From Methylicorpusculum sp. (lineage in GTDB: Bacteria > Pseudomonadota > Gammaproteobacteria > Methylococcales > Methylomonadaceae): DNA of 33,995 nt. The notes beneath the pieces are model-generated. The model did no database searches and was not told the DNA's origin. It saw nothing but the letters and a program-made list of their open reading frames with translations. Location: contig NZ_JAUSBX010000017.1 of NCBI RefSeq assembly GCF_030651835.1, positions 1-33,995 of the forward strand, given 5' to 3'. Each line of letters opens with the position of its first letter. Position 1 is the first letter of the stretch. Below are positions 8,595 through 19,166 of this stretch, piece after piece. A program made the position numbers and the translations under genes.

Positions 8595-10901
8595 ATGACT
8601 GACTCCCTTGACACCAAAGAACAACTCCGCCAACAATTTCATCAAGCCGCACTCGAATACCACAACCTGCCCGTACCCGGTAAAATCAGTGTAACCCCGA
8701 CCAAACAACTGACCAATCAACATGATTTGTCCCTAGCCTATTCGCCGGGCGTCGCTGTCGCCTGCAATGAAATCGTGGCAGATCCGGCCAATGTTGCCAA
8801 ATACACGGCGCGCAGCAATCTGGTCGGCGTTATCACCAATGGCAGCGCAGTTCTGGGTTTGGGTAATATCGGCCCGCTCGCTTCCAAGCCGGTCATGGAA
8901 GGCAAGGCCGTTCTGTTTAAGAAGTTTGCCGGTATCGATGTCTTTGACATTGAGATTGATGAGCAGGATCCGGATAAACTATGCGACATCATTGCTGCTC
9001 TGGAACCCACATTTGGCGGCATTAATCTGGAAGATATCAAAGCCCCGGAATGTTTTGAGATCGAGCGTAACTTGCGGCAACGCATGAAAATTCCGGTCTT
9101 TCATGACGACCAGCACGGTACGGCGATCATAGTCGGCGCGGCGTTTTTGAACGGTTTAAAAGTTGTCGGCAAAAAAATGTCTGACTGTAAACTGGTGGTT
9201 TCCGGCGCAGGCGCAGCGGCCTTGGCCTGTCTGGATCTAATCGTCGACCTGGGCTTGCCGGTCGCCAATATCTTTGTGACCGATATTTACGGAGTCGTTT
9301 ATCAGGGCCGTAAGGAATTGATGGACCCCAATAAAATCGTTTATGCCCAAGACACCAGCGCCAGAACGTTGGCTGAAGTCATTGTCGGTGCCGATATTTT
9401 TCTAGGACTGTCTGCCGGCGGCGTATTAACACAGGACATGGTAAAAACCATGGCGGCAAAGCCCTTGGTGTTTGCATTAGCCAACCCAACACCGGAAATT
9501 ACGCCTGAGGAAGTCAAGGCCGTAAGGGATGATGCCGTCATTGCTACCGGCCGCTCGGATTATCCGAATCAGGTCAACAATGTGCTCTGTTTTCCGTATA
9601 TATTTCGAGGCGCACTGGATTGCGGCGCGACGACCGTAAACCGGGCAATGGAAATCGCGGCGGTCCATGCTATCGCCGAACTGGCAGAAGCTGAACAATC
9701 GGACATAGTCGCTGAAACCTACGGCATCAAAAATTTATCATTTGGCCCGGACTATCTTATTCCCATGCCTTTTGATCCGCGCCTGATGGCCAAGATTGCT
9801 CCGGCAGTAGCTCAAGCCGCCCAGGACTCAGGGGTTGCAAGTCGGCCTATTGTTGATATGCATGGCTATATCGACCGGTTGCAGCATTTTTCATATCAAA
9901 GCGGCACGATAATGCAGCCAATCTTTCAGATCGCAAAAAAGACCCCTGATGCCAAAAAACGCGTGGTATTTGCCGAGGGTGAAGATGAACGTGTTTTGCG
10001 TGCAGTGCAAATTATTGTCGATGAAAAAATCGCCGTTCCCATTTTAGTAGGCCGCCCTGCTGTCTTGGAAAACCGGATAGTCCGTTTTGGCTTACGGCTT
10101 AAATCCGGAATTGATTATCAGGTTATCAACCCGGAATACGATGAACGCTATCGTGATTTTTGGCAGAGTTACCTGTTGATGACCGAAAGAAAAGGGGTAA
10201 CCGAACAATACGCAAAACTGGAAATGCGCCGTCGGCACACGCTGATCGGGGCCATGTTGATTCATAAAGGTTATGCCGACAGTATGATCTGCGGAACATT
10301 CGGTAATTCCACCTTGCATCTGCATTACATCGATCATGTATGCGGCAAGCGCAAAGGTGTTAATACCTATGGCGCAATGAATTTTCTGATTTTACCGAAT
10401 AGACAAATTGCGATTGTCGATACGCATGTCAATGAAAATCCAACTGCCGAACAACTGGCAGAGATTACTATTCTGGCCGCCGAACAACTGCGTCACTTCG
10501 GCCTTGTCCCGCGCGTCGCCTTACTGTCACATTCAAATTTCGGATCCGGCAACAGTGAATCCGCACAAAAAATGCGCGCCGTATTGGCTATTCTCCAGAC
10601 CATCGCGCCTGAACTGGAGGTCGACGGCGAAATGCACGGCGATATCGCCCTTGAGCATGGCTTGCTAAAGAAAAGAATGCCGAATACCACGTTAACTGAC
10701 AGCGCCAATTTATTAGTGATGCCGAATATCGACGCCGCTAATATTTCTTACAATTTATTAAAAAGCGCGGCCGGTAATGGCGTCGCGATCGGTCCGATAT
10801 TGCTGGGCTGCGCCCGCTCTATCCATGTCTTATCGCAAGCGGCTACCGTGCGAAGAATTGTCAATATGACAGCGTTATCGGTTGTAGACACCGAAAAATA
10901 A
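8595..10901 (+). CDS. maeB: NADP-dependent malic enzyme with C-terminal phosphotransacetylase-like domain
   Basis: The product converts malate to pyruvate plus CO2, yielding NADPH. It is 768 residues long, as expected for MaeB. The N-terminal malic enzyme half (about 1-430) includes SLAYSPGVA, the metal and malate site region [15 protein letters not shown], and the nucleotide-binding turn VSGAGAAAL. The C-terminal half (about 440-768) resembles phosphate acetyltransferase ([19 protein letters not shown]...). In MaeB this half is normally regulatory, sensing acetyl-CoA, rather than catalytic. The ATG at 8595 gives the standard N-terminus but has only a weak ribosome binding site. The gene stands alone on the plus strand and ends at a convergent hairpin. 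Confidence 0.95.
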   Translation: MTDSLDTKEQLRQQFHQAALEYHNLPVPGKISVTPTKQLTNQHDLSLAYSPGVAVACNEIVADPANVAKYTARSNLVGVITNGSAVLGLGNIGPLASKPVMEGKAVLFKKFAGIDVFDIEIDEQDPDKLCDIIAALEPTFGGINLEDIKAPECFEIERNLRQRMKIPVFHDDQHGTAIIVGAAFLNGLKVVGKKMSDCKLVVSGAGAAALACLDLIVDLGLPVANIFVTDIYGVVYQGRKELMDPNKIVYAQDTSARTLAEVIVGADIFLGLSAGGVLTQDMVKTMAAKPLVFALANPTPEITPEEVKAVRDDAVIATGRSDYPNQVNNVLCFPYIFRGALDCGATTVNRAMEIAAVHAIAELAEAEQSDIVAETYGIKNLSFGPDYLIPMPFDPRLMAKIAPAVAQAAQDSGVASRPIVDMHGYIDRLQHFSYQSGTIMQPIFQIAKKTPDAKKRVVFAEGEDERVLRAVQIIVDEKIAVPILVGRPAVLENRIVRFGLRLKSGIDYQVINPEYDERYRDFWQSYLLMTERKGVTEQYAKLEMRRRHTLIGAMLIHKGYADSMICGTFGNSTLHLHYIDHVCGKRKGVNTYGAMNFLILPNRQIAIVDTHVNENPTAEQLAEITILAAEQLRHFGLVPRVALLSHSNFGSGNSESAQKMRAVLAILQTIAPELEVDGEMHGDIALEHGLLKKRMPNTTLTDSANLLVMPNIDAANISYNLLKSAAGNGVAIGPILLGCARSIHVLSQAATVRRIVNMTALSVVDTEK

Positions 10902-10910
10902 GGTGCCGGT

Positions 10911-10950
10911 GAAAAAGGGAGCCTTGGTTGTCAAAAGTAAGGCCTTTTTC
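10911..10950. terminator. Bidirectional terminator between maeB and the SAM hydrolase gene
   Basis: GAAAAAGG (10911-10918) pairs with CCTTTTTC (10943-10950), and inside it CCTT (10922-10925) pairs with AAGG (10939-10942). The A-run on one side and the T-run on the other make this hairpin usable as an intrinsic terminator in both directions. The two flanking genes converge here. Confidence 0.65.
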
Positions 10951-11686
10951 AGTTTGGCAATAAGTGAAAAGAGTCGCCCATTTTTAAATTCAAAAGGTCC
11001 TGGGCTTTACCTTGGTTGACGGCAATTTCAACCAATCCCGAGGAATTGCAATACCAAAACGGCTGGCCTGTTTCCACTGAGCAGAATGTTGATGCCTGAT
11101 CGATGCAATGTTCATTGATGACTAACTGACGAACATCCAGATTTGGCTCGTAACGCAGACCTGTCATGGCATTACCGTAGAAATCAAAGTAAATAATCTG
11201 ATTACAATCGGAAGGCCAGGCACTGAGATCCGGTTGTGGCACCGGTTTGCAATAATCGGCCAGCAAACCGTTCGCCAAGGCACAGGCTACCGGAGCGAAA
11301 ATATCACGGCCATGAAAACTGTTTGAACACACGTCCGGACGCCAAATGATTTCGTACCATTCAACTGTCTTGGCCTGCACGGCAACGGTATTCAACAGGC
11401 CATTATCCGGTCCTACAAAATACTGTCCGTCCGCACAAAGCACAACGGGTCGCCTTGAACCGCCCACGCCGGGGTCAACGACTGTTAAAAAAATGGTATC
11501 TTCGGGAAAACTGCCGCGTAATGTAGCTAACAGGTAGCTGGCGGCGATAGGATTGGCAGAAGGTGCATCACTGACTAAATGTATAACGGGAATGTGTGGA
11601 GCAAACTGCCGGAGAACGCTCTCCATTTGACCAAGGTAGGGACCTGCCGGGCCGAAATCAGTGAACAGAGCAAAACAAAAGCTCAT
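10949..11686 (-). CDS. S-adenosylmethionine hydrolase-family protein (DUF62, SAM hydroxide adenosyltransferase)
   Basis: The 245-residue protein has the conserved motifs of the SAM hydroxide adenosyltransferase family: TDFG near residue 9, VVDPGVGGSRR (69-79), FVGPDNGLLN (90-99) and FHGRDIFAPVA (124-134). Family members use an activated water to split SAM into adenosine and methionine, and share the fold of fluorinase and chlorinase. Fluorinase- or chlorinase-specific features cannot be judged here, and hydrolase is the common activity. The ATG at 11686 comes three bases after the ttcA stop, so the two genes are probably co-translated. Its cellular role is unclear; proximity to a tRNA-modifying enzyme is suggestive only. 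Confidence 0.88.
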   Translation of the reverse strand: MSFCFALFTDFGPAGPYLGQMESVLRQFAPHIPVIHLVSDAPSANPIAASYLLATLRGSFPEDTIFLTVVDPGVGGSRRPVVLCADGQYFVGPDNGLLNTVAVQAKTVEWYEIIWRPDVCSNSFHGRDIFAPVACALANGLLADYCKPVPQPDLSAWPSDCNQIIYFDFYGNAMTGLRYEPNLDVRQLVINEHCIDQASTFCSVETGQPFWYCNSSGLVEIAVNQGKAQDLLNLKMGDSFHLLPN

Positions 11687-11689
11687 GGA

Positions 11690-12544
11690 TCATTGAGCGA
11701 GAACGGATAACCCCGTCGAAAAATCAATCACTTCACAGTGTTCCAGCGAGCCTTGTTTGAGGCCTTCAAAATCAAATAACTGCCTGTCCGCCAATTGCGA
11801 AGGCGCTACGTTTTGCAAACTGGTAAAAATGGTTTCCAGGCGGCCTGGAAACTGTTTATCCCAGGTTTTGAGCATCATCTTCATCGCTTGTCTTTGCAGA
11901 TTTTCCTGAGACCCGCACAGATTGCAGGGAATAATCGGATAATCTCTGAATGCGGAATAACGTTGAATGTCCTTTTCACGGCAATAGGCCATGGGGCGTA
12001 TGACGATATTTTTTTTATCATCGCTTAATAATTTAGGCGGCATGGCTTTTAATTTGCCGCCGTAAAAGATATTCAGAAAAAACGTCTCCAAAATATCATC
12101 ACGGTGATGACCCAGAGCAATTTTGGTTATCCCATGTTCTTCTGCAAAACCGTACAACGTGCCTCTGCGCAGCCTGGAACAAAGCCCGCAGGTGGTTTTT
12201 CCTTCCGGAATAACGCGCTTGACAACACTGTAAGTGTCTTTTTCAATCACATGAAAAGGCACGCCGATGCTTGTTAAATACTCAGGCAAGACATGCTCTG
12301 GAAATCCGGGCTGTTTCTGATCCAGATTCACGGCAATCAATTCAAATTTTACCGGGGCGGTCCTTTGCAAATTCATCAGGATGTCCAGCATCGTAAAGGA
12401 ATCCTTGCCACCGGACAGGCACACCATGACTTTATCGCCATCCTCAATCATGGTGTAATCGGCAATCGCATCGCCCACCGCATGACGAAGACGTTTTTGC
12501 AGTTTATTGAATTGGGTGCGGGATTTCTGGTTCAGATCGAACAT
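11690..12544 (-). CDS. ttcA: tRNA 2-thiocytidine(32) synthetase TtcA
   Basis: TtcA thiolates cytidine 32 of certain tRNAs using ATP and a [4Fe-4S] cluster. The PP-loop SGGKDS (44-49) binds ATP. CGLC (119-122) and CNLC (207-210) supply the cluster and catalytic cysteines, and GHHRDD is also present. The ATG at 12544 was chosen because the family N-terminus starts shortly before the KLQKRLR...VGDAIADY stretch. An in-frame TTG at 12616 would add 24 residues that do not resemble the family and would run over a hairpin. The resulting length is 284 residues. The neighbouring SAM hydrolase gene follows with a three-base gap. Confidence 0.93.
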   Translation of the reverse strand: MFDLNQKSRTQFNKLQKRLRHAVGDAIADYTMIEDGDKVMVCLSGGKDSFTMLDILMNLQRTAPVKFELIAVNLDQKQPGFPEHVLPEYLTSIGVPFHVIEKDTYSVVKRVIPEGKTTCGLCSRLRRGTLYGFAEEHGITKIALGHHRDDILETFFLNIFYGGKLKAMPPKLLSDDKKNIVIRPMAYCREKDIQRYSAFRDYPIIPCNLCGSQENLQRQAMKMMLKTWDKQFPGRLETIFTSLQNVAPSQLADRQLFDFEGLKQGSLEHCEVIDFSTGLSVLAQ

Positions 12545-12581
12545 AATCAGCGAAAAAAGACTCTTGGGTGTGGAGTGATGA

Positions 12582-12611
12582 CAACCGGACGGAATAAAAA
12601 CGGTCCGGTTG
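12582..12611 (-). terminator. Strong hairpin between fabB and ttcA
   Basis: CAACCGGAC (12582-12590) and GTCCGGTTG (12603-12611) are perfect 9-bp arms around a 12-nt loop. The hairpin starts 15 bases after the fabB stop on the minus strand. The U-rich stretch comes about 20 nt later rather than directly after the stem. It may be a weak terminator, an mRNA 3'-end stabiliser, or an attenuator for ttcA. Confidence 0.45.
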
Positions 12612-12625
12612 ATCAATGGATTGGT

Positions 12626-13846
12626 CTAACTGGTGTAGCGCTGAAAAATAAGCGTTGCATTAGTGCCGCCAAAGCCAAAGCTGTTCGACATGATGGTGTT
12701 CAGCGTTATATTGTCTTTATATTCACTGACGATAGGAATACCCTCCGCCAGTGGGTCAAGTTGAGTAATATTTGCAGAAGCGCTGATAAAGTTTTGCTCC
12801 ATCATCAACAAGGAATAAATCGCTTCATTCACACCGGCGGCGCCCAGGGCATGACCTGTCAATGACTTGGTAGAACTTACAAAAGGCACTTCTTCCCGGC
12901 CGAATACGGCTCTTAACGCTTCAAGTTCTCGGGTATCGCCAACCGGAGTGCTGGTGCCATGCGCATTGATATAATCAATCTTGCCGTTTACCGTTGCCAT
13001 AGCCTGCTGCATGCAGCGTACCGCACCCTCCCCTGAGGGTTGAACCATATCGTAACCGTCAGAGGTTGCGCCATAACCCACGAGCTCTGCGTAAATTTTG
13101 GCACCGCGCGCTTTTGCATGTTCCAACTCTTCGATTACAAGCACGCCGCCACCGCCTGAAATAACAAAACCGTCACGGGTTGCATCGTAGGGACGTGAAG
13201 CCGTCTCCGGGGTATCGTTATACTTGGAAGACAGTGCGCCCATGGCATCGAACAATAATGACATGGTCCAATGGACTTCTTCGCCGCCACCGGCAAAGAC
13301 GACATCTTGCTTGCCCATCTGGATCAGTTCCATCGCATGGCCTATACAATGTGCGCTGGTCGCACAGGCCGAGCTGATCGAATAATTGACGCCTTTGATT
13401 TTAAACGGAGTAGCCAGACAAGCAGTATTGGTGCTGGACATGGTTCTCGGCACCATGTAAGGACCCACTTTTTTAATGCCTTTTTCACGCAAAATATCGG
13501 CTGCTTCAACCAAGTTGGATGTCGAAGGACCGCCGGAGCCCATAACCAGACCGGTACGGAAATTAGACACGACGGACTCTTCCAAGCCCGAATCATCTAT
13601 CGCCTGCTGCATGGCCACGTAGTTGAACGCCGCGCCATCGCCCATGAATCTTTTGACTTTACGGTCGATGAAATCATCCAGATTGATATTAATTGCACCA
13701 CGAACATGGCTTCTGAAGCCTAATTGCTCGTAATCTTCAGCAAATGTAATACCTGACTGACCTTGTCTAAGGGAATCGACAACTTCATTGCGATTGTTCC
13801 CTATGCTGGAAACAATACCTAAACCGGTCACTACAACTCTTTTCAT
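12626..13846 (-). CDS. fabB: 3-oxoacyl-ACP synthase I (beta-ketoacyl-ACP synthase)
   Basis: FabB elongates unsaturated acyl-ACP intermediates by condensation with malonyl-ACP. The 406-residue protein has the thiolase-fold Cys-His-His triad: Cys161 in [10 protein letters not shown], His296 in [11 protein letters not shown] and His332 in [14 protein letters not shown]. The C-terminal [14 protein letters not shown] glycine loop is present. A GAGG ribosome binding site lies before the ATG at 13846, next to the fabA stop, with a 12-bp gap between the genes. The fabA-fabB pairing supports FabB rather than FabF. Confidence 0.95.
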   Translation of the reverse strand: MKRVVVTGLGIVSSIGNNRNEVVDSLRQGQSGITFAEDYEQLGFRSHVRGAININLDDFIDRKVKRFMGDGAAFNYVAMQQAIDDSGLEESVVSNFRTGLVMGSGGPSTSNLVEAADILREKGIKKVGPYMVPRTMSSTNTACLATPFKIKGVNYSISSACATSAHCIGHAMELIQMGKQDVVFAGGGEEVHWTMSLLFDAMGALSSKYNDTPETASRPYDATRDGFVISGGGGVLVIEELEHAKARGAKIYAELVGYGATSDGYDMVQPSGEGAVRCMQQAMATVNGKIDYINAHGTSTPVGDTRELEALRAVFGREEVPFVSSTKSLTGHALGAAGVNEAIYSLLMMEQNFISASANITQLDPLAEGIPIVSEYKDNITLNTIMSNSFGFGGTNATLIFQRYTS

Positions 13847-13858
13847 TTTTGCCAGCCT

Positions 13859-14374
13859 CTAAAAATCTTCAGTTGAAGTAAACAAACCGACGCGTAAATC
13901 GGTTGCTTCATAGATCATTTTGCCATCCACTTCCATTGTGGCATCAGCAATACCCATGACCAGTTTGCGCATGATCAGCCTTTTTAGATCGATTTTATAA
14001 ACAACTTTTTTTGCAGTCGGTAGCACCTGGCCGGTAAATTTGACTTCCCCTACTCCTAGCGCACGGCCTTTACCAGGACCGCCCATCCAGCACAGATAAA
14101 AGCCAACCAACTGCCACATGGCATCTAAACCCAAGCACCCCGGCATAACAGGATCGCCTTGAAAGTGGCATGCAAAAAACCACAAATCGGGATTAATATC
14201 GAGTTCAGCAACGATTTGACCTTTACCGTATTTACCGCCTTCATCGGTAATAAGCGTAATACGATCCATCATCAGCATGTTGGGTAATGGTAATTGCGCA
14301 TTTTTAGGTCCGTACAACTCACCTCTTCCGGACTTTAATAATTCTTCACGCGTAAAACTATGCTGTCTCTCCAT
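13859..14374 (-). CDS. fabA: 3-hydroxydecanoyl-ACP dehydratase/isomerase
   Basis: FabA dehydrates 3-hydroxydecanoyl-ACP and isomerises the product to the cis-3 form, the branch point for unsaturated fatty acids. The active-site His70 and Asp84 lie in [20 protein letters not shown], and the rest follows the family closely. The ATG at 14374 gives 171 residues, the usual length, and has a GGAA site upstream. An in-frame ATG at 14404 would add ten residues without a better ribosome binding site. The gene precedes fabB. Confidence 0.95.
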   Translation of the reverse strand: MERQHSFTREELLKSGRGELYGPKNAQLPLPNMLMMDRITLITDEGGKYGKGQIVAELDINPDLWFFACHFQGDPVMPGCLGLDAMWQLVGFYLCWMGGPGKGRALGVGEVKFTGQVLPTAKKVVYKIDLKRLIMRKLVMGIADATMEVDGKMIYEATDLRVGLFTSTEDF

Positions 14375-14453
14375 TATTTCCGTACCTGCCGATATGATTT
14401 TCATTTAAAACTTATTATTATCCATGACTGACTAAAAAAAAACAGCTCAATTT

Positions 14454-16352
14454 TTACTTCATTAACACATCCTGCATAAATTGACTGGCTTTGAGTTCGT
14501 CACGATTCAATTTCAATTGATAAATAATCGCATAGCCTAATACCGCCGATATGTATTCTCTGGTTTCCTTATAAGAGAGCGTTTCCATCCAGATATCTGC
14601 AGGCATCGCTCCGCTGGTGGACAGCCAGGAATCGACCTTGGAAGGCCCGGCATTATAAGCAGCCACAGCCAGCATAAAATGACCGTTAAATCGATCAAGC
14701 ATCTGCCTGAAATAATGAGAACCAAACTTGATATTGATTTCAGGCCTCAACAAGTCGTCGACTGATCCCCAAGGTGAGTTGAGTGCCGATGCCATTTGTT
14801 TTCCTGTCCCCGGCATAAGCTGCATGAGTCCTCTGGCACCTGCCGGCGACAGGGCATCAGGATCAAAGATACTTTCTCTGCGGATCAGACCCAGAATGAG
14901 TGACGGCTCCAGTTGGTTAGTTACAGCGGCTTGATTAACATCATCCATAAAGTCCAGCGGAAAACGAAGATTCAGATCATCCCAATATTCAGCTCTGGCG
15001 ATCGTCGTGACCGCATTGTGATGCCATCCCCATTGCTGGGCTGTTTTAGCGGCCAACAGGATTTGCTGTTTGTCCAGCTTACTCAATAGATATTGCCAGT
15101 ATTGACCTGCCTCGCTGCGCTGATTTACAGCTCTTAATTCGCTGACGATAAGTAAGTCGGGTTTTGTTTGAAAAGCCGTTAGTACGGCAGGATCGATTAA
15201 AAGCGGACGGTCTTTTAATTCCGGTTTTAAACCTATTTTTTCAGCAGCCAAAAACCCAAACAGACTTCGATCTTGAGCCAACGCTTGATAGACCCCGCGA
15301 CTGCTATCGATTTGCCCCAAAGCCTTTAATGTTCTAGCGCGCCAATACTGCCACCGCGGCAGTTTAATTTGTTGCGCATCAAGACTGTCCAGGGCATTCA
15401 GCACATGCTGCCAATTGCGCTCAATTAATGCGGCACGCACTTTCCATTCCCTGATAGATGAATCGGGGGTGATGACACGACTGAGCCGGGAGAAAGAGGC
15501 AGGATTTTTTTTGAAAGCCAAAGCCAATCCCAGCCGTCCTTCAACATAATCTTTACTCTCAGGATTCAAGGCAAAACGTGAGCTTGTTGAATCCCACACC
15601 TCGATGGCCTTGTCCACATCGCTATCTGCCAGGCGCACGATACCCTGCGCAAAAATCTTTTCCATACCGGAAATACCGGCATTCCAGTTATTTGCCCCGG
15701 CAACACTGGACGGGTCGTTATGGACCTTGAGCCACATGGAGGCAATGGCCTGATCAGGTTCAGCCATCAAAGCCATTAACTGGCTCGCCAGAGTGGTTCT
15801 GTTTTTTTTGATCGATAATTCGAACCGCTCCCACAGACTCTCTTTTGAAAAATAGCCAGAGTGAATCAATCCTTCAAATAAGCTCTCGCAGGCCTGCGGC
15901 GTTGTATCCGAGGTGACCCACAGCTTTTTTGCTTCCTGCAATGCTGATTCTTTATAACCAGTATTCAGTCTTGCCCAGTGATAATGACAGACCAAGGCCC
16001 GGTTTGATGTGGGTTTATAGATTTTTATATACTCGGGCCATCGGGTTTGTCCGGCCAAGTAAAATAGATAATCCCTTCTTAATAACGCACTATAAAGCGT
16101 ATCGGAATAATCCATCAAAAACCGCTCAATCGCCTGATCCTGGGTTAAATTTTGCTTGAGCCATTGATAGCGTAAAAACGGATATAACGGATAGTTTTTT
16201 AACGCCTCCACTTCATCGGGCCAGGGAGCTTGAGGCTGAGCGCTTAAATTTTTGGACACGCTCAAAAAAGCTGAGCGCTGCTCATCCAACGGTACCGAAG
16301 CAGCGGCAAAAGGGATCATGAAAAACCAGAATACCAAAACAAATCGTGTCAT
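14454..16352 (-). CDS. slt: Soluble lytic murein transglycosylase (Slt70-like)
   Basis: The product cleaves the MurNAc-GlcNAc bond of peptidoglycan to form 1,6-anhydro ends in the periplasm. A signal peptide (FVLVFWFFMIPFAAAS) opens the 632-residue protein, a length typical of Slt70. A long helical superhelix region follows. The C-terminal goose-type lysozyme domain has catalytic Glu493 in RRESIFDPDALSPAGARGLMQLMP and the AAYNAGPSKV motif. The ATG at 16352 is shared by all reasonable alignments, although the ribosome binding site is weak. The gene is divergent from the ABC exporter gene, and fabA lies 79 bp downstream of its stop. Confidence 0.93.
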   Translation of the reverse strand: MTRFVLVFWFFMIPFAAASVPLDEQRSAFLSVSKNLSAQPQAPWPDEVEALKNYPLYPFLRYQWLKQNLTQDQAIERFLMDYSDTLYSALLRRDYLFYLAGQTRWPEYIKIYKPTSNRALVCHYHWARLNTGYKESALQEAKKLWVTSDTTPQACESLFEGLIHSGYFSKESLWERFELSIKKNRTTLASQLMALMAEPDQAIASMWLKVHNDPSSVAGANNWNAGISGMEKIFAQGIVRLADSDVDKAIEVWDSTSSRFALNPESKDYVEGRLGLALAFKKNPASFSRLSRVITPDSSIREWKVRAALIERNWQHVLNALDSLDAQQIKLPRWQYWRARTLKALGQIDSSRGVYQALAQDRSLFGFLAAEKIGLKPELKDRPLLIDPAVLTAFQTKPDLLIVSELRAVNQRSEAGQYWQYLLSKLDKQQILLAAKTAQQWGWHHNAVTTIARAEYWDDLNLRFPLDFMDDVNQAAVTNQLEPSLILGLIRRESIFDPDALSPAGARGLMQLMPGTGKQMASALNSPWGSVDDLLRPEINIKFGSHYFRQMLDRFNGHFMLAVAAYNAGPSKVDSWLSTSGAMPADIWMETLSYKETREYISAVLGYAIIYQLKLNRDELKASQFMQDVLMK

Positions 16353-16401
16353 AAGGACTTATTACTTTTAAGATTGGGTTTATAAAAAAGGGCCGCATCG
16401 C

Positions 16402-16407
16402 TATAAT
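16402..16407 (+). promoter_or_regulatory. Candidate -10 element for the ABC exporter gene
   Basis: A perfect TATAAT lies about 29 bp upstream of the GTG start. The hexamer 17 bp further upstream is TTTATA, a poor -35. The site is in the 83-bp divergent region between slt and the exporter gene. Confidence 0.3.
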
Positions 16408-16435
16408 CGGCTTTTTAAGACAGGTTAAAGCCGCG

Positions 16436-18238
16436 GTGCAATCAAAAGCCTCCCACCTTCCCAAAGCGTTTACTTACACGTGGGACTATCTTTTTGGTGT
16501 TGCGTTACAACACAAAAAAGAACTGATTATCGCCCATATCATAGCGATTCTGGCAACGATTGCCAGCGTTCCGGTTCCCTTGCTGATGCCGTTGCTGGTT
16601 GATGAGGTATTGCTCAAAAAACCCGGCATTACCGTTCGCACCATTGATTACTGGGTACCCGCCGACTGGCAGACACCGGTTGTCTATATTTCAGTCGTCT
16701 TGTTTGCCAGTTTATTGCTTCGCGTTATATCGATTGCGTTCAATATCGTGCAGGCCAGGCAATTCACGCTGATATCCAAGGATATCGTTTATCGTATCCG
16801 GCATCGATTGATCAACCATTTGCAAACGATTTCCATGGCGGAATACGAAAGCCTGGGCTCAGGTTCGGTAGTCACGCACCTGGTTACCGATCTTGATACC
16901 ATCGACAACTTTATCGGCTCAACGATTAGCCGGCTTTTGGTCGCCATTCTAACCATAATGGGCACGGCTGTTATTTTGCTGTGGATGCACTGGCAACTCG
17001 GCTTGTTTATTTTATTGCTGAATCCTCTGGTGATTTACTTCACCCGAACCGTTGGCAGCCGGGTAAAGGATTTAAAAAACAGGGAAAACTCAGCGTATGA
17101 AATTTTCCAGCAAGCGCTAACAGAAACGCTGGAAGCGATTCACCAAATCAGAGCGAGCAACCGGGAACGGCATTATTGTCATTTATTGGTCGATGCCGCA
17201 AGAACCGTCAAAGAGCAATCCGGCGCGTTTGCCTGGAAAAGCGATGCCGCATCCCGATTGAGTTTTCTTGTCTTCTTGTTTGGGTTTGATGTCTTTAGAG
17301 CGACGGCCATGCTGATGGTTTTCTATTCTGACCTGAGCATAGGCGAGATGCTGGCGGTATTTGGCTACTTGTGGTTTATGATGGCGCCTGTTCAAGAAGT
17401 GCTGGGTATCCAGTATGCCTATTTTGCCGCCAAAGCCGCGCTGGCGCGAATCAACCGATTGACAAAATTACAACAGGAACCGCAATACCCGCACCTTAAC
17501 AATCCTTTTAAAAACAAGAAAAGTGTTTCCATCCGTGTTGAAAACCTTCATTTCAGTTACACCGACGAGCCTATTCTAAATAATATCAACCTCACCATCA
17601 AAGCCGGAGAAAAAGTTGCCTTGGTAGGTGCAAGCGGCGGCGGCAAATCGACATTGGTGCAAACATTGATAGGTCTTTACAGTCCCAGTGCCGGTACCAT
17701 TTACTATGACAACATTCCTATTGAACGGATCGGCCTGGAAGTAGTCAGAGAACATGTTGTCACTGTTTTGCAGCACCCCATTCTTTTTAACGATACCATT
17801 CGGGCCAATCTGACCATGGGTAAACAGGAAGATGATTCTGTTCTCTGGCAAGCCTTAGATATAGCTCAGATGAAAGAGATAGTTAGTGATCTTCCTTTGG
17901 GCCTGGATACTGTTATTGGACGCCACGGAATGAGGCTTTCAGGCGGGCAACGACAACGAATGGCAATTGCCAGAATGGTTACCGCAGATCCTAAAGTCGT
18001 TATTCTGGATGAAGCCACGTCGGCGCTGGACTCGGCAACTGAGTATCAGGTTCATCATGCGTTGAATGATTTTTTAAAAAATCGTACGACGATTATCATA
18101 GCCCACCGCTTAAGCGCGGTTAAGCAGGCCGATCATGTTTATGTGTTTGAAGAAGGCACCATATGTGAACAGGGACGGCATGACATCCTTATTCAACAAA
18201 AAGGCCTTTATGCAAAACTTTATGGCGAGTACCAGTAA
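16436..18238 (+). CDS. ABC exporter, fused permease and ATPase (MsbA/MDR type)
   Basis: The 600-residue protein is a half-transporter. About six membrane segments in the first 340 residues precede an ATPase domain with Walker A GASGGGKST (398-406), Q-loop Q446, signature LSGGQ (501-505), Walker B VVILDEATSALD (521-532) and the H-loop AHRLS (556-560). It should work as a dimer exporting a lipid, drug or peptide from the inner membrane. The substrate cannot be assigned; the lipid exporter MsbA is one possibility. The start is a GTG at 16436, because no in-frame ATG precedes the first membrane helices. The following gene begins two bases after the stop, so the pair forms an operon. Confidence 0.88.
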   Translation: MQSKASHLPKAFTYTWDYLFGVALQHKKELIIAHIIAILATIASVPVPLLMPLLVDEVLLKKPGITVRTIDYWVPADWQTPVVYISVVLFASLLLRVISIAFNIVQARQFTLISKDIVYRIRHRLINHLQTISMAEYESLGSGSVVTHLVTDLDTIDNFIGSTISRLLVAILTIMGTAVILLWMHWQLGLFILLLNPLVIYFTRTVGSRVKDLKNRENSAYEIFQQALTETLEAIHQIRASNRERHYCHLLVDAARTVKEQSGAFAWKSDAASRLSFLVFLFGFDVFRATAMLMVFYSDLSIGEMLAVFGYLWFMMAPVQEVLGIQYAYFAAKAALARINRLTKLQQEPQYPHLNNPFKNKKSVSIRVENLHFSYTDEPILNNINLTIKAGEKVALVGASGGGKSTLVQTLIGLYSPSAGTIYYDNIPIERIGLEVVREHVVTVLQHPILFNDTIRANLTMGKQEDDSVLWQALDIAQMKEIVSDLPLGLDTVIGRHGMRLSGGQRQRMAIARMVTADPKVVILDEATSALDSATEYQVHHALNDFLKNRTTIIIAHRLSAVKQADHVYVFEEGTICEQGRHDILIQQKGLYAKLYGEYQ

Positions 18239-18240
18239 TC

Positions 18241-19092
18241 ATGACTGAGATATACGATCTTCACTGCCATTCAACCGCCTCGGATGGCGCGTTATCACCC
18301 CAGGACTTGGTCAGCCGCGCCAAACAATACGGAGTTACTCACCTGGCGTTAACTGATCATGATACGGTAGCCGGCGTTGCAGAGGCTCAAATTGCTGCTG
18401 AAATGGAGGGTATCAATCTCATTACCGGCATCGAGTTTTCAACGACATGGCAGTCGCATTGCCTGCATATCGTCGGCTTGAACCTGGACCCCTCCCATTC
18501 TCTGATAGCCGAAGGATCTCATGCAATACAAACGATTCGTGATGAACGTGCTAAAAAGATTTCCATCAAGCTTGAAAAAAAGCGAATTCCAGGCGCATTC
18601 GAGGCAGTGAAACAAGCTGCGGGAGAAGGCATGATAACCCGCACTCATTTTGCAGAATTTCTGCTTTCACAAGGTTATGTGAGCACCTTGCAAGGAGCCT
18701 TTGATCATTATCTTGGCGAAGGCAAAGCCGGTTATGTTTCTACACAATGGCCTGGCTTGGAAAAAGTCGTTCACTGGATTACCGCATCAGGTGGAATTGC
18801 CGTGCTGGCACACCCTATGCGCTATAAATTAACCGGCTCATGGATGAGGCGTCTTCTGATGGATTTTAAGGAAATGGGCGGATTATCATTGGAGGTGGTT
18901 TCAGGAAGAAATAACCCGGATGAAATCAATACTTTAGCACGGTATGCCAAACAATTTGAATTGGCAGGCTCGGCAGGCTCTGATTTTCATAATCCCAAGA
19001 ATATCTGGGTGGAATTGGGCCGTTTAAACCCTATGCCCGACTTTGTTACACCGGTCTGGCATTTATTCGAAACGAACGCTTTGACTTCATAA
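18241..19092 (+). CDS. rnm: PHP-domain phosphoesterase, RNase AM-like (YciV/TrpH family)
   Basis: The 283-residue protein has the metal-binding motifs of the PHP family: LHCHSTASDG (His8, His10, Asp15), LTDHDT (His40), GIEFS (Glu65), TRTHF, AHP (His191) and GSDFH (Asp248, His250). In Escherichia coli the homologue RNase AM trims 5' ends of RNAs including rRNAs and also acts on 3',5'-nucleotide bisphosphates. The ATG lies two bases after the exporter stop, so translation is coupled. A stem-loop follows the stop codon. The symbol is given by family resemblance. Confidence 0.85.
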   Translation: MTEIYDLHCHSTASDGALSPQDLVSRAKQYGVTHLALTDHDTVAGVAEAQIAAEMEGINLITGIEFSTTWQSHCLHIVGLNLDPSHSLIAEGSHAIQTIRDERAKKISIKLEKKRIPGAFEAVKQAAGEGMITRTHFAEFLLSQGYVSTLQGAFDHYLGEGKAGYVSTQWPGLEKVVHWITASGGIAVLAHPMRYKLTGSWMRRLLMDFKEMGGLSLEVVSGRNNPDEINTLARYAKQFELAGSAGSDFHNPKNIWVELGRLNPMPDFVTPVWHLFETNALTS

Positions 19093-19097
19093 TGAAA

Positions 19098-19145
19098 AAC
19101 CGGATTAGCGGTTCAAACAAGAAACCGATCTAACCCGGTTGTTTA
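19098..19145 (+). terminator. Terminator downstream of the RNase AM-like gene
   Basis: A long imperfect stem forms between AACCGGATTAGCGGTT (19098-19113) and AACCGATCTAACCCGGTT (19123-19140), followed by a short U-rich stretch. It starts six bases after the stop codon. Confidence 0.6.
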
Positions 19146-19166
19146 ATTGATAGCTTCAAGCGTTAA

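Noticed and set aside
12545-12616. TTG-initiated extension of ttcA
   Set aside because: The extra residues do not match TtcA, and the stretch includes a strong hairpin.
12293-12865. 190-residue plus-strand frame across ttcA and fabB
   Set aside because: It spans two well-supported genes on the opposite strand and a hairpin, with no motif of its own.
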